A DNA stretch of 64,000 nucleotides from Gymnopilus junonius (Eukaryota > Basidiomycota > Agaricomycetes > Agaricales > Galerinaceae), in assembly GCA_015501075.1 (NCBI GenBank), contig JADNYJ010000001.1, positions 62,001 to 126,000 of the forward strand, read 5' to 3'. Shown here piece after piece: positions 31,589 to 43,625 of the stretch. Below the pieces are notes generated by a model that was given only the letters and a program-made list of their open reading frames with translations, had not been told where the DNA came from and did not search any database. Numbering within the stretch: position 1 is the stretch's first letter; the number at the start of each line of letters is the position of its first letter. The translations under genes were made by a program, and so were the position numbers.

Positions 31589-33938
31589 AGGCAGGAGTAC
31601 ATCCCGGCTTTGGGTAAAAGTCTACAGTATTGCTTGCTGATTCTATTTAACGAAGAGCACGTTTAAAGAGCAGGCCACCATCTCCATTCTATGTCGCGTT
31701 ATTAGCAGTTTCATGCATATTACTTTTGCTTCGCATCCCATTCTTCCACGTCATGGCTAAGGGCGGGCACCATATCCACCATTGGTGTGGCAGTTCAACT
31801 CTGCCCACTGCATGCCGGACAAGCCTTGTCGATATGCGGAGAATATTGTTGCGGAAACTGATGACTGGTATGTAACATTAGACTCAATAAACCCACTTAA
31901 TCAGTGTGACATACTATTGCCAACATGTCTGAGTGCAACGCGGCGGTTTGCAATCGGCCGGATGGGCAAGACTGAATTTGCAATTCACGAGATCGCATTT
32001 GATCTTGCGAAAATATTTAGGGTTCGTTTTGACGTTTTGACGATTAAGCGCACCTCTTCGTCTGGCTGTCATAGGATTTCAATCAGAATAGGCTCCTGAC
32101 GGGTAATAGGTCCTACCAATGTGACGCCATGGCCGCATCTACTCAAAAAAAGACATGAATAGACAGGGGAAAAACTAAAGCAAAGGACTGACTGCTTGTA
32201 AATGTTCCGTACTCTACGAGCAAAGTGAGTGATACAACACTATACTTTTGTGGCATTGCTCGCTCACCTTCGGAAGTAACACATAGTAGTCGGGAATGAG
32301 GGCGAAAGGAATAAAGCACACAGACGAGCTACCCAGCGTTTTATAGTTTCCATGGACCTGCTTCTGTCCATTGCCGCATGATTTTGGAGAGACTCACCCT
32401 TACCTACCCACGAATGTGTACCAGAACGCAGTTGACGTTCATTTTCTCCAAGATCTAGCTTTCGCTGACTGCGACCTATTTCAGATTCATGTGTATGCCC
32501 TGGGCAGTGGGCCATACTCGGGAAAATCGGATGATGGATGTGTGATCTCGCCAAACAAAGAAATCACTACGACTACGGTTGGGGTTATTTTCTTGCGGCA
32601 GAAGCATTTCATTCTCTGTAAGTATGGCTCTGAGCCTTCAATTTACAGCAAATGAATGTCGTCTATGACATTCCATTCGACCCTTTCAGGAGTACTTAAC
32701 GGGAACCAGGCCCTAACATCATTTACTTGCCAGGACATCGATCAGCATCGGGAGGACGTTCATTTATGTCAGAGTCCAACCTCATTTCCGCTCCTTCCTG
32801 CCATCAGCATTTGGAACCGCCTTACTCCAGGACAATTCTTGCTCTTCTTTCATTCTACTGGTTATGAGATATTGACGTTCAATCAGTGTTCCATCCCATG
32901 CATTGTCCATATGCAGTCTCCTCGTGCTTAATCCAGTCTCCTTGGATTGGCGAAGTATTTGCAATAAAATTATCGGCCCTCGGCGTTATTGCAACCTTCC
33001 TCATTTGACGGAGTCGTGTGGCTTCTCCTAGAAAGTGTTGACCTTCCAACGGACGATCACACGCAGATTTGTATCTGATTAGAAAGTTCTACTAATTATC
33101 GTGTAAATTTCGAGTTGAGAAAAAGACTACGTTATCCTCACCAAACCATGCACTGGATGGAAGTATTAGCTCACAAGACCCGGCAGTCTCCATGAAATAC
33201 GCGGATCTGCAACGAAACAAGGTTCTGGGAACAGAATTCTGTGCTTAAAAACTCTGCCTCGAGTTCTTCCCTGGATTGTGCAGAAGCCCCAAATGCCGAT
33301 GAATTTTATTCTTACCATTGCCAGACCTGGAATAGTATATCAATAATCAGATCTTTTTGTCCTCCTTTACACGCTTACTCATGAGGTATACCCCACTATG
33401 CTGGATCCATAATCCCTGTAACTCGGTGCGTTATCCCATATCTATGGCGTTGACTTGGTGACACTTCATCTCGATTCGCTTTCGGTGACTGAGGATACAC
33501 TCATTAAAGCCCGCCGTGATTTGCCGCAATTTTTGTTCTACGAAGTCTATGACCAAAACTTCTTTCAAATCGAATCATCGATATCGGGCAGAACAGTGGT
33601 AAACTCGCCTAAACTTTCGACTCACTAATTTCGATCCGTTATCCCCTTTGTCAATTAGTGGCTCTGATGTTAGGCAATGAAGTCATTTATTCTACTACGG
33701 AATATGCATCGGACATCTTCGCTTCAGCCGATTCTCTGAAAAGATTAGATACAACAACATACGGAGAAGTAGCCAAGATTTTGTGAAGAGGAATGGATCG
33801 TCGCTGTTTCGTTCAGGTACGTGCATAAAAATACGGGACCAAATAAAACAGACAGGAGTCTACAAAGTAAGTAAAATACACGACTGGGTAACGTGGTCCT
33901 TTCGAAAGGAATAAGGAGGGTTGTGCTCTTGTAATAAA
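31589..33938. other. 2.3-kb region without a recognisable gene
   Basis: Short open frames exist (31782-32099, 32371-32655, 32656-32931) but none has recognisable motifs, codon bias or matching splice sites. The most coding-like part is 33450-33786: a frame reading VTLHLDSLSVTEDTLIKARR, then after an apparent gap LMLGNEVIYSTTEYASDIFA and a stop at 33784-33786. The gap does not splice in phase. A decayed gene or an unrecognised one-off gene are both possible. Confidence 0.5.
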
Positions 33939-35546
33939 TTAGATAAGTTCCGCGGCATTGACAGGCATCTCGTCCTGAAAATATATCAGTATCTATCGAT
34001 AATCAATAGCTGCGATTACTTACAATCTGAGTGCTGTAAAATTGTTCTTAAAATCTTCGTCAACACAAGGGTCAGGTAAAAAAACGTTAAATGAAAACTC
34101 ACCGATGTCACGTAAGATCCGTACATCATCCACAGTCACGAACTGCGGACAGCTTAGGTTAGATATGATCAAGGACATATAGATACTACACACATTAATG
34201 GCAACCCCCTTCCTTCCGAAGCGACCAGACCGACCGATGCGATGAATATAGTTTTCGCGATTGCTAGAGGTCCGACTACATCAATAAACGTAGGAAGACT
34301 TCAAATAGACTTGCTTACGCTGGAAGGTCATAATTAATTACCAACGAAACCTGCTGCACGTCTATACCACGAGCCCACACGTCCGTTGTAATCAGGACAC
34401 GGCTACAAGATGATATTTATTTATAAGGAACATCGAAATCTTTAGAACTGCAGTTAGACTTACGAAGTTCCACCGCGGAATTCAGCCATGATGGCGTCGC
34501 GCTCCTTCTGAGCCATCTCACCGTGCATAGATGAAACGGTAAAATTGGATGCCCGCATTTTTTCAGTCAACCAATCCACCTATTACAGAAGGTTAGTCTA
34601 GAGAACTATCCCAGCCAAGGCTGGGCGAACCTTGCGCCTCGTGTTACAGAAGATAACAGCTTGCGTAATGGTGAGCGTGTCGTACAGGTCACAAAGTGTA
34701 TCGAATTTCCAGTCCTCCTTTTCTACGGCAACGAAGAACTGCTTAATGCCCTCTAGTGTCAATTCATCACGCTTCACGAGGATGCGAATAGGGTCTGTCA
34801 TAAATTTTGTTGTCATCTCCAAGACGTCGTAGGGCAAAGTGGCACTAAGAAGAACGACCTGAGTGGCAGGTGGCAGGTAACGATATACGTCGTAAATCTG
34901 GTCCTTGAAACCTTTATTCAGAAGCTCGTCAGCTTCATCGAGCACCAGCATCTTGATATTTCGGGTGCGAAGGCTTCTCCTCCGAATCATATCAAACACC
35001 CTGCCTGGCGTCCCAGAGACGACATGCTGGCCGTATTCAAGCTTCCTGATGTCTTCCCCGATAGAAGTACCTCCGATACACGCATGACATTGCACATTCA
35101 TATAGTCTCCCAGTGCAAGAATTACAGACTGAATCTGTGTGGCCAATTCACGAGTTGGTGATAGGACAAGCGCTTGAGTCTCTCGAACAGTGACGTCGAT
35201 CGACTGAAGGATGGATATGGAAAAGGTTGCAGTTTTACCGGTACCAGATTGAGCTTGGGCAATGACATCGCGTCCTTGGGTAATTGGTAAGATAGCTCGC
35301 TGCTGAATGGCGGATGGTTTTTCGAAGTCTTTTCAAGGTTAGCATAGTAAAGGCGGGAAAAATGCAGTACTCACTGTAGGCATATATGCCGCGCAATATG
35401 GGTTCCTTCAGGCCAAGTTCGTCGAAAGTAGAAACAACAGGAACGGCTTCCGAGGACTCGAAAACGAGTTTCTGATTAAAAAGTGAATAAATGCCGACAC
35501 AATATTCTTGAGAACGTACGTCGTCGCCTGGATTTATGCCGGCCAT
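33939..35546 (-). CDS. ATP-dependent RNA helicase eIF4A3/Fal1 (DEAD-box)
   Basis: The protein matches eIF4A3, the RNA-clamping helicase of the exon junction complex (Fal1 in yeast, acting in 18S rRNA maturation). Motifs in order: AQSGTGKT (motif I), SPTRELATQ (Ia), [10 protein letters not shown] (Ib), VLDEADELL (II), LLSATLP (III), AVIFCNT (IV) and [14 protein letters not shown] (VI). It ends in [20 protein letters not shown] then AAELI and stop (33939-33941), the eIF4A3 tail. The stretch [20 protein letters not shown] distinguishes it from cytoplasmic eIF4A. The first exon is short (MAGINPGDD) and splices into [20 protein letters not shown]. About ten small introns are present. Start at 35546 fits; its promoter region is shared with divergent SF3A3 (90 bp). 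Confidence 0.95.
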
Positions 35547-35636
35547 TTTGAGTGGTAGTAGTGGTTCAAGTTAGAAGATCGGAGTTTGAACGTGACTAGA
35601 GTTGTGACTTGTCCGGGACCGTTTTAGCTCTTAGCT

Positions 35637-37543
35637 ATGGACTCCATCCTAGAAATCCAACGGCAGAGGCATGAAGAGGTCGAGCGTTTCGAAAGAGCTC
35701 TCTATACTTTACTCTCACGTCCTCTTTCTTCGCATGAAGTTAACCTCCAGAATGAGCACAAAGCCTCAGAAATTCTCGACCGCATCTCCTCTAGATTTGT
35801 AGAATTGGACAGCTTATACCAGGATGAAGACGCAAGGAAAGCAGAATTGGACACCTTGTCCGCACCTGCACAACACAACAACCTGGACGAGTTCTATTCC
35901 CGGTTGGTGAAAATTCAGGAACACTACAACAAGTACCCTGATTCTATGCCAGTGGGATTTGACCTCGAGATTGCCTCATTTCTTGATGAACCAGGCCAGG
36001 AGGAGGAAGATTATGAGGAGGAAGATTGTGCGTCTTCTGTATTCCAGCTATCATTAATACACTGACGCGTAGACATAACTTGGTAGCGATTGCTCTTCTT
36101 TTCTCAGGCGAAGAAGGCTATGGAAAGTATCTCGACCTGTATGCAAATCACACTGCCTACAATAACCTGAAAAATATCGGCAAAAGGCCGGCATATCTAC
36201 AGTACCTCGACCTCCTACTCGCAGCTTACACTGGCCCTGTCCATTCTGATCTGCCCAGAGAAACACGCTGTACGAAGGATTTTGAGTCGTCAGTCATCTT
36301 TGTTCCTGTGAATCTCCCTAGCATTAATAACTCCCATGCATAGGTATATCAAGAGCCTCCATAGTTATCTTCTGTCGTTTACAAAGAGAACCCAACCCCT
36401 AGTGGATGTCGATTCACGACAACGTAATGCGGCTATGGAGTTTGACAAGAAGTGGGAGGCACACGAGATACCCGGCTGGGAAGACCCTCCAGACTCCAAG
36501 TCCCAAGCGAATGGTACTGAAAGTAGTGGTATATGGTGCAGTGCTTGTGAGGAACATTCGGACCTACCTCAGTCGCTTCTCACTACAATGATATTTTATC
36601 TAGGCCAGAAACACTACTCGAAGCAAACGGTATATGATGCTCATCTTACCTCAAAAAAACATATCAAAGCTGTCGCGAAACAGGCATCATCTGGGGAACC
36701 TCCTGCGAATCCGAACGGCCCGACACACCCTGAGGTACCCATTAATCCCACTCAATCTTCCACAAAACTTCGCATACGAAACTCGGCATACTACACGTAC
36801 CTCACTACTGATCTGCTCTCTTCTCTTGTTCCCATCCTGAACGAAACGAAGTCCAACGTGGAGCGCCGCTTTTCGTTGACAGCGAGGGAACGTGAACAAG
36901 AGCTTCTAGACCAAGCCAAAAAGCCTGCCGCCCCTCCACCCACAGCCGCGGCTGATGGAGCAACTGAAGAGGACGAGGAAGAAGAAAGAATCTATAACCC
37001 ACTCAAACTCCCTTTGGGTTGGGACGGAAAACCGATTCCTTATTGGTTATACAAGTTGCATGGCCTTGGTGTAGAATATCGTTGCGAAATTTGTTCAGAT
37101 CACGTCTACATGGGAAGGTACGTCTCTCGTTGTTTCCTGTAAATTATAATTTCCTGGCTAATAAAGTTCGCTAGGAAAAACTTCGACCGTCACTTCCAAG
37201 TATGTGTCTCCCTTTTTGTCCGGAGCACTTCAGCCCTCATGTCAATTTTGATCTAGGAATCACGACATGCCTTTGGCATGCGGGCTCTTGGTCTTCCCAA
37301 CACAAAGCATTTCCATGAAATTACGCGCATCGAAGACGCTCTTGCTCGTTCGTACATGTTGTCGTTTATTTATGCTTGATACTGACTCTTTCATTGTAAA
37401 TTCCCGCAGTGGCGGAAAAGTTAAAGCAAGAAGGCCGCCACGAAATATTTGAGCAAGAGACGATGGAAGAACTCGAGGATGATGAAGGGAATGTATACAA
37501 CCGCAAGACTTACGACGATCTCAAGAAGCAAGGACTTATATGA
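35637..37543 (+). CDS. SF3A3: Splicing factor 3A subunit 3 (SF3A60/Prp9)
   Basis: This is the U2 snRNP SF3a subunit needed for pre-spliceosome assembly. The N-terminus ([20 protein letters not shown]) is the conserved SF3A3 start. Next come [20 protein letters not shown], an acidic segment, and [20 protein letters not shown] with YLQYLDLLL. The middle carries [13 protein letters not shown] and [10 protein letters not shown]. The C2H2-type zinc finger is formed across introns from [14 protein letters not shown] and then KNFDRHFQ then [20 protein letters not shown]. The protein ends [11 protein letters not shown] with a stop at 37541-37543. Exons are several, with short introns. Confidence 0.95.
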
Positions 37544-37631
37544 TTGCCCTTTTCCAACATGATTGTTGCTAGTAATTTCGTACGTCCCTGTAGCTATATA
37601 CATAAATATTTGCAATGTAATTATCCCATCG

Positions 37632-40600
37632 CTATTCATTCTGCGACTTCAGTAACCGAGGCGGCGGGGCGGGTGCAGGCCGTCGTACAATTTTCTGAGT
37701 CGGTTCGAGAGGTGTCTGCAAAGTCACTGCGTGTGAATATAATTCCTCATCAGACGAAGAGGGTGAAGAGGACAAGGGTGATATGCTCGGAGACTCGAAA
37801 GGGTTATTTTTTCGATAAAGATCTAGCTTTTGGATCTCCGCCAGTTGTATGAGGCCTCCAGGAGAATCTAGATCTGCAGATGAGTTGCAATGAAACAGAT
37901 TGTAGGATAAGAGTTTACCTGAGCTCTCCCACCATGCCTTTTCGTCGTGCTGGGAGGTGGAACTAATGGGAAGCATGAAGAAAACCTGTCATCCGAAGAG
38001 CTGACAAAAATACTTACGTTCCCCTATATCCAATGGTAGAGCAAGCTTAGCCAATTTTTCGTCTAACTTTTCTCCTGGTTGCGTCGAAAGAATACCGGCA
38101 AGGAGCATGCGCGACAAATTGGCCTTCTTTATGGGATCTATTATGCGTACCTCCGTTCGGAATATGGCGAACACTGAGCAAAGTGTAAATAGACGTATGC
38201 GGTGGCATAAAATAGTAATGATAGTTCACCTGGTTTATGATCAGATCCTCGTAGCTCAGCCCTAGAATAGACTGAGAGGTCCAGTGCATTGCCGCGGTAC
38301 AAAATGCGGTCTAATAGACCATCAAGTTGACTGGTGTGTGACGGGGATATGGGCACTCACCTGTCCACGCAGGAATTCTCATCTTCTCACTTGTGTCGTA
38401 ATTATCGGTCCCTAGGTCATAGCGATAAGTCGGACGGAATAGAAGGGGGCCTTCCTCGTAGCCGGTGAATGCGGCATTATCATCCATAGCCTGTCGCAAC
38501 TACGAAGAACTTCGCGTAAATACATGTCAAATGAGTGGGCATACCACTAACCTGATCGGCAGCGACGAGAGGGTCAAAATCATCACGTTCCGCTAATGAG
38601 CGGACAGTTGCATGATCGAGATCAACGCGATAATTGGTGTCAGCAAGCCAGATAACATTCCTGTGGTGCCTGTAAGCAAAGAAGATGACAAAGGTGGCGA
38701 AGCTCTCTTACTCATGACTCTGTATCGTTTTTCCCTTCTGGAAGTGGAGTCCATTTACGATTGTTCGATAATCCGCATTCCTTTCTTCGACATTGGAGTG
38801 ACCGGCAGCAAGATGAGCCGTCAAGAAGCAGAAATTCGTATCGTGGTAGTTTAGGCGTATCCCTACTGCACCTTTGTTTCCGGACATGCCGCGAAGACCA
38901 GTCTAACATGCGTGTTTAGGATGTTGATCATGAAAGACACGCGAGAAAGCAATACCTTTCGTGATGTCCCCTCTACATTTCTAATGACAGCTGTCAACTC
39001 TGATTTTACTAGGATTAACAAGGCCGTTCCGACAAGCTGATAGAATAATGAGGACAAGGACAACTCTCTATTGAAGCAAAGGCATACTTGTTCACTCCTG
39101 AGTAAAACATAATCACATTTTTTGTTTGGACGGCGATCGAGCGTGTCCAGTAATTTGTATTCCCAAACGCGACTATATAGAAACAAGCGCTCAGCAGTCA
39201 AAGTTCGAAAGACGATCTTGATACAGGCGTACCGTTTTTCAGGGTCCGTCTGCACAATTTGTTGAGCTGTCAATGGCACAATTTCTTGAAAGCCGAGGAC
39301 AAACATGTCGGGGCTGTTAATACGTATGGGTAAGTGCAATCATTAAGGAGGGGAAGGACGCACTCATTCGTACCTGCAAGAGAAAAAAAAATTAAGTAAT
39401 ACTACATAGTAAAATATGGTTCTAGTACTTACTTTCTCGGGGAAATAACCATGGTAAGAGAGATTCAGATGGAGCCTGTGAAGTTTGAGTGACAAAGTCC
39501 TTTAAGTGAAATGATAGGGCAATACTAGCGATGAAAAGTCACCTTGCCGTTCAGGTTCCATGTTCCCACAAACAGAGTACACTGTTTCGTTGAAGAGTAT
39601 TCGGATGATCTAAAAATTCGGGATTCGAGTGCCGGCGGTGATAGAAATAGTTATAAATGTACCGTTGTTCTAAAGTAGCACGGACGTAGTCGTGAATAGG
39701 ATCGTAAATTGTGACTTGGAGCTGATTGTTCAGATTACCCTATTATGATCGGCCTCAGCGTCGGAATGGTTTTTGTGCTAAACTATACACACCAGAAACA
39801 TGTCGATGGCGACCTGTTTTCCCTTGTCCTGAAAATTATTAATATATGCTCTCGAAACGCTCTTGGTTGCATCCGATAAAACACCTTTAGTGAACGATAA
39901 ACTATAGCTCATTGCAAAAATAAAAGCTACCTGCCGGCTAGAGTCCGCTTGCCACTTCTGGTGAAACTTGTGTTCAGAGCCCCCGTTCCTGCGTAGATCC
40001 GAGATAGGGCATCTCCGTTTTCGGCCCATAGTTCTCGATGGTGCGTCCAAAGCGTGTGGGAGTGAATCCACTCACGGCGAACAAGAAGCAGATACTGTTC
40101 CAATGTAGTGCGAGAAAGGATATCCTGAACAAAGTTGGTGCGGTCTAAACTGAACTCAAAGGCTGAGTGTAGAAAGGATTACAGAGCGCATCCATGCTCA
40201 CCAATCTAAACAATTGGTCCTGAAAACTCCTTTTTGATCGGTGACGATTTCATCTGTTGTGGCGTCGCACATCGTGAAGCCGTATTTGTCAACATTGTCG
40301 GTGAGGGGTTCTATGCGCCTGACGAGCAATAGTCTAGTGATCGGATTTGACAGGGCAAATTAACAGCACTAACCTGAGCTCTCGGATAACACTGTCATGC
40401 CCGCCAACCCTGACAGCGTTGTGAAAATCAAAGTGCGTGATGGATAGTTCATCCCCGAGAGCGGTACGTGCAAGTTGCAAGTGACGAGCATACGCATTTG
40501 TCAACAAGGCCTCGTTTTCCTTTTGGCCAAGCAAATTAATGGCATGTATGGAGCCATACTCTTCCATTAGCTGGAAGAGATGCCGTTCAAAAGCAGGCTG

Positions 40601-41826
40601 AGAAGCATGGGGTCGTGTGATTTGGATCCTTTGCCCGAATGTCTGCAAACCTTGCTGTTCCCAAAAACTGGATTGTGTTCTGTTAAAGTTAAGCCAAAAC
40701 AGAAATGAAGATACGTACGTGGGACACTACCCCGCACTTGGACATAGCTAACGCAGTGTTGATCAGTACTGAATATGGTTTCGGTCTATAATGGACTTTG
40801 GGAAAAGTTCAATGGGCAGAATCATGAACACGGACTTCGACAAAGTTTGCAGTATTTCCGTCATCGTCCACTCCTCGTGTATTGAACCTGGTGCCAGCTC
40901 TTTTCCATCCGAGCCGGGAAATCAGGGCAAGGGTGGCAATCGTTGGTGCTCCATCGGTCGGTGGCGCAGGTAATGCCATCGTGAATATTCCAACATAGCC
41001 CTGGATAGCTAGAATCTGATAAAATCGTTCAGGAACGCTCATGACTTTCGAGGGAAGGTCTTACAATGAATTGACAGCGGTCCAGATCCTCCCTTTCGTG
41101 CGCGTCCAGTCTTTCCCTGAAATCCAGCAGACTTCGAATGATGTATTCATTCCACACAAACCTCTCATCAAAGACCGATTCGTCTTTTGATGAATTTACG
41201 GCCCTCGCGAGGCGCACAGCAAGTCTGGATGAAAGATCCCATTGCGATTCAATCGCATAATAGAACGAACCGGATGAAAGTATTTTCGTCAGGGGCATAC
41301 ACGGATGCTCAAAAACCGGCGCAGTAGATTGCGAGTAGCCCTCTCTGAAGCTGGTGTCCACAACGTCGGGTCCTAACATGTATTCGGTTGCTGCCGATAG
41401 ATCATCCCAAGTCGAGGACGTCAAACTGTAGAATGAGACTTCATGAATACGAGCGACAGACTCTGGTTGAGCCCCTGAAGGGCGAGTATTCCCTACTTCC
41501 GTTGCGCTCGTAATAACAGCCAGAAATACGTCTTGAATTAGACGTGGGGTTAAAACACAGCCCGAGGGAGCTTCAGCTCCGTATTGAACAAATGACACAC
41601 CATTATCGACCGATATCAACCCAAGGCAACCTTTGACAACCCGTGAGGTCATCTTCACAAGATTTTGCAAGTCGATCTGATCTTTGCGGAGAAATTCTAC
41701 GATAGCTTTAGCCGGGCCTTCACCAGCGCGGAAGACGAGTGCTCGTCGGGGTCGGCCAAGGTGTTCCTCATGGGAGCTGGTTACGAGGTATAATGAGCGC
41801 GGGTTGTTTCCCAGGTAGAGGTACAT
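37632..41826 (-). CDS. Synaptojanin-like phosphoinositide phosphatase (Sac1 + 5-phosphatase)
   Basis: The protein combines two phosphatase domains, as in yeast Inp52/Inp53 and animal synaptojanin, which clear PI(4,5)P2 during endocytosis. The N-terminal Sac domain starts [18 protein letters not shown]. Its catalytic CX5R is intact as NCLDCLDRTN, formed across an intron near 40150-40235. The 5-phosphatase domain has [10 protein letters not shown] (about 39545-39570), [24 protein letters not shown] (about 38605-38660), RIPAWT joined to DRILY, and SDHKPV-type end residues. The C-terminus is Pro-rich ([11 protein letters not shown]), which could bind SH3 proteins. Exons are numerous and short. 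The start at 41826 gives the expected Sac N-terminus. Convergent with SF3A3 (88 bp). Confidence 0.92.
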
Positions 41827-42184
41827 TTTATGCGCAGACTATCTGCCCATGTATCAAGTGTAAGGTAAGCCACAAGAAAATATGCTCAGAGCCAGTGTCT
41901 AATGTCAATGACATTACTGAAAACAGCAATGAGTTCTCACACCTTAAATAGGGACTTACGCGTCGCGTCGCGTCGGTCGCTTAAAACAGTCTTCTCTATA
42001 TTCCTGCCTTTGCATCAAGTTTATCAAAAAAAGGATTCGGTCTCTCCAATGATATATGGCGCTCCACTGTCAGTAACTCTCAAACTTGTTATCATTATCA
42101 GAACCTCATGGCGCAATGGGTTCGACGATGGAAATCTGGACTGTGCAATTTTGTTTCCCATACTACTCAGACTTGTCTTACACA
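41827..42184. other. Intergenic region with CGCGT direct repeats
   Basis: This gap lies upstream of the synaptojanin-like gene and downstream of the SVP26 gene's neighbour border. It contains acgcgtcgcgtcgcgtcgg (41958-41976), three CGCGT copies at 5-base spacing, the first being the palindrome ACGCGT. Such a motif resembles the MluI cell-cycle box bound by fungal MBF, but no function is shown here. Confidence 0.5.
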
Positions 42185-43276
42185 TCAACTGTCGTCTGCC
42201 CTATAACTAGCTGTCCTCCTTAATCCACTCACTCCCAAACCCGTAAGATCGCCCGTTCTCTGACGTATGGGTTCTTTTCTAGGAGGCCTATCAAGCGAGA
42301 AATTCGCAGGATTCGACGGTACCGCTGGGACCTCGAGTTCTTGAACCCTTGGACCTGGAGATCGTGGTGGCGGGGGGTACGCCACCGGGCGTAAAGAAGG
42401 CGAGCCTGGCAGAGAACCTGTAGGGATTGGAGTGCGAGGAGGAGGATTCGGGGTTCGCGGGGCTATGATCCCTTCCGATGTATTCTTGCGTGATCTTAGA
42501 CGGGGAATATTACCCTCGAACGAAAATACGGAGAACATTGATCGTATGAGAGACACGCGTGGTGTGCCCGTCTGGATGGAGGAGGTGAGAGAAGGTGAAG
42601 TGGGTTCGGCTAACGAAAGAGAGGCAATCAGCATGCACATCAGTTTGGCATCTCTGCAACACTCACCAGTGGTCATAGGAAGCGCATTATCATTGGCACT
42701 CAAACTCAAAAATAGGTATAGTGGAGTATACCATACGCAGATTGCAAAAAATGACGCTATTTCTGTGAATCCCGGTGCTTCCATATGCCTTCCACGGTAA
42801 ACCCTGGCATGTCTTGCTTCATTGGTGATACGAGCAAAGTAGAAGAACCAAATAAAGTGGTCGGCAATGACAAGGGCGCAGGAGGCCAGGAATGATACCG
42901 AGGTGAGAGAGATGAGGGGCCAGGTGCTGGAGAAGTTTTGGAGGTAAACAACGTGGCAAAACAACGAGAAGAGTGTGTGCAGTAATGGAAGCGAATCCGT
43001 AAAGTAGAATATGACATGAAGCACCATAATGACCTTTTTAAATTGTCAGAAAGAATAGATTGTTAGATGGGGTATTAGGAGCGCACATAGATACTCCTCT
43101 GGCCGATGGTTTTTGCCAACCGCGAATGCTCTTCAATGAGCTCGGAAACATAAAGTAAACCGCTCGCTGTACACCCAGTGTTAAGCTTAGTACACAAGAA
43201 TCGATAACTTGAAACTACCTAGCGACAAGGTCACAAAAGCGAATGCAGCGACCAGAGCGAAATAACTGAAACGCAT
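42185..43276 (-). CDS. SVP26: SVP26/TEX261 family ER-Golgi membrane protein
   Basis: This cargo adaptor family loads membrane glycosyltransferases and phosphatases into COPII vesicles. Three exons join in frame: MRFSYFALVAAFAFVTLSLA, then SGLLYVSELIEEHSRLAKTI and GQRSIY, then VIMVLHVIFYFTDSLPLLHT. Four membrane segments are visible, including the third near TSVSFLASCALVIADHFIWF and the fourth near FFAICVWYTPLYLFLSLSAN. The tail beyond the last membrane segment is unusually long (about 140 residues), rich in Pro, Ser and Arg, and probably cytosolic. The start at 43276 is the only Met giving the conserved first helix. A 349-bp gap separates it from divergent DID2. Confidence 0.9.
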
Positions 43277-43625
43277 CGAAAGTTGAATCTCGTATTGCCG
43301 TCGAAATGAAGACCATGGCCATACCTGACATAGTAGAGCAAACCCATATCGTGGATAAGGGATATTTGCGAGCCAGCGCCGGTGATATCAGGTCTCAAGA
43401 TATGGGGAGGAAAACGCGCAGGAATTAAAAGGAAGAAGACCCATCGAGGAACCCAACTTTTGACCAACTTGAAGGGTCGCGTGTACCTAGCCCTGTCACG
43501 TGCGGATTCGCTTTCCGAATCCGGACCGCTACAGTGACTCCAAGGCGGTGAGCCCAGCTAGTCAGCCAAAATTGATTCCAATTCCAATTCCAGCTGGGTG
43601 CCTTCAAAGCTGGTTTCGTATCGTC
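43277..43625. promoter_or_regulatory. Divergent promoter region between SVP26 and DID2
   Basis: The two divergent trafficking genes are separated by this 349-bp stretch with no coding signal of its own. Small frames present on the minus strand look random. No TATA box is obvious. Confidence 0.45.

Noticed and set aside
32371..32931. Two plus-strand frames in the gene-poor interval
   Set aside because: No recognisable motif and no convincing splice connection; lengths are within chance for this composition.
42432..42800. Plus-strand 122-codon frame inside the SVP26 gene
   Set aside because: Antisense shadow of the Pro/Ser-rich SVP26 tail.
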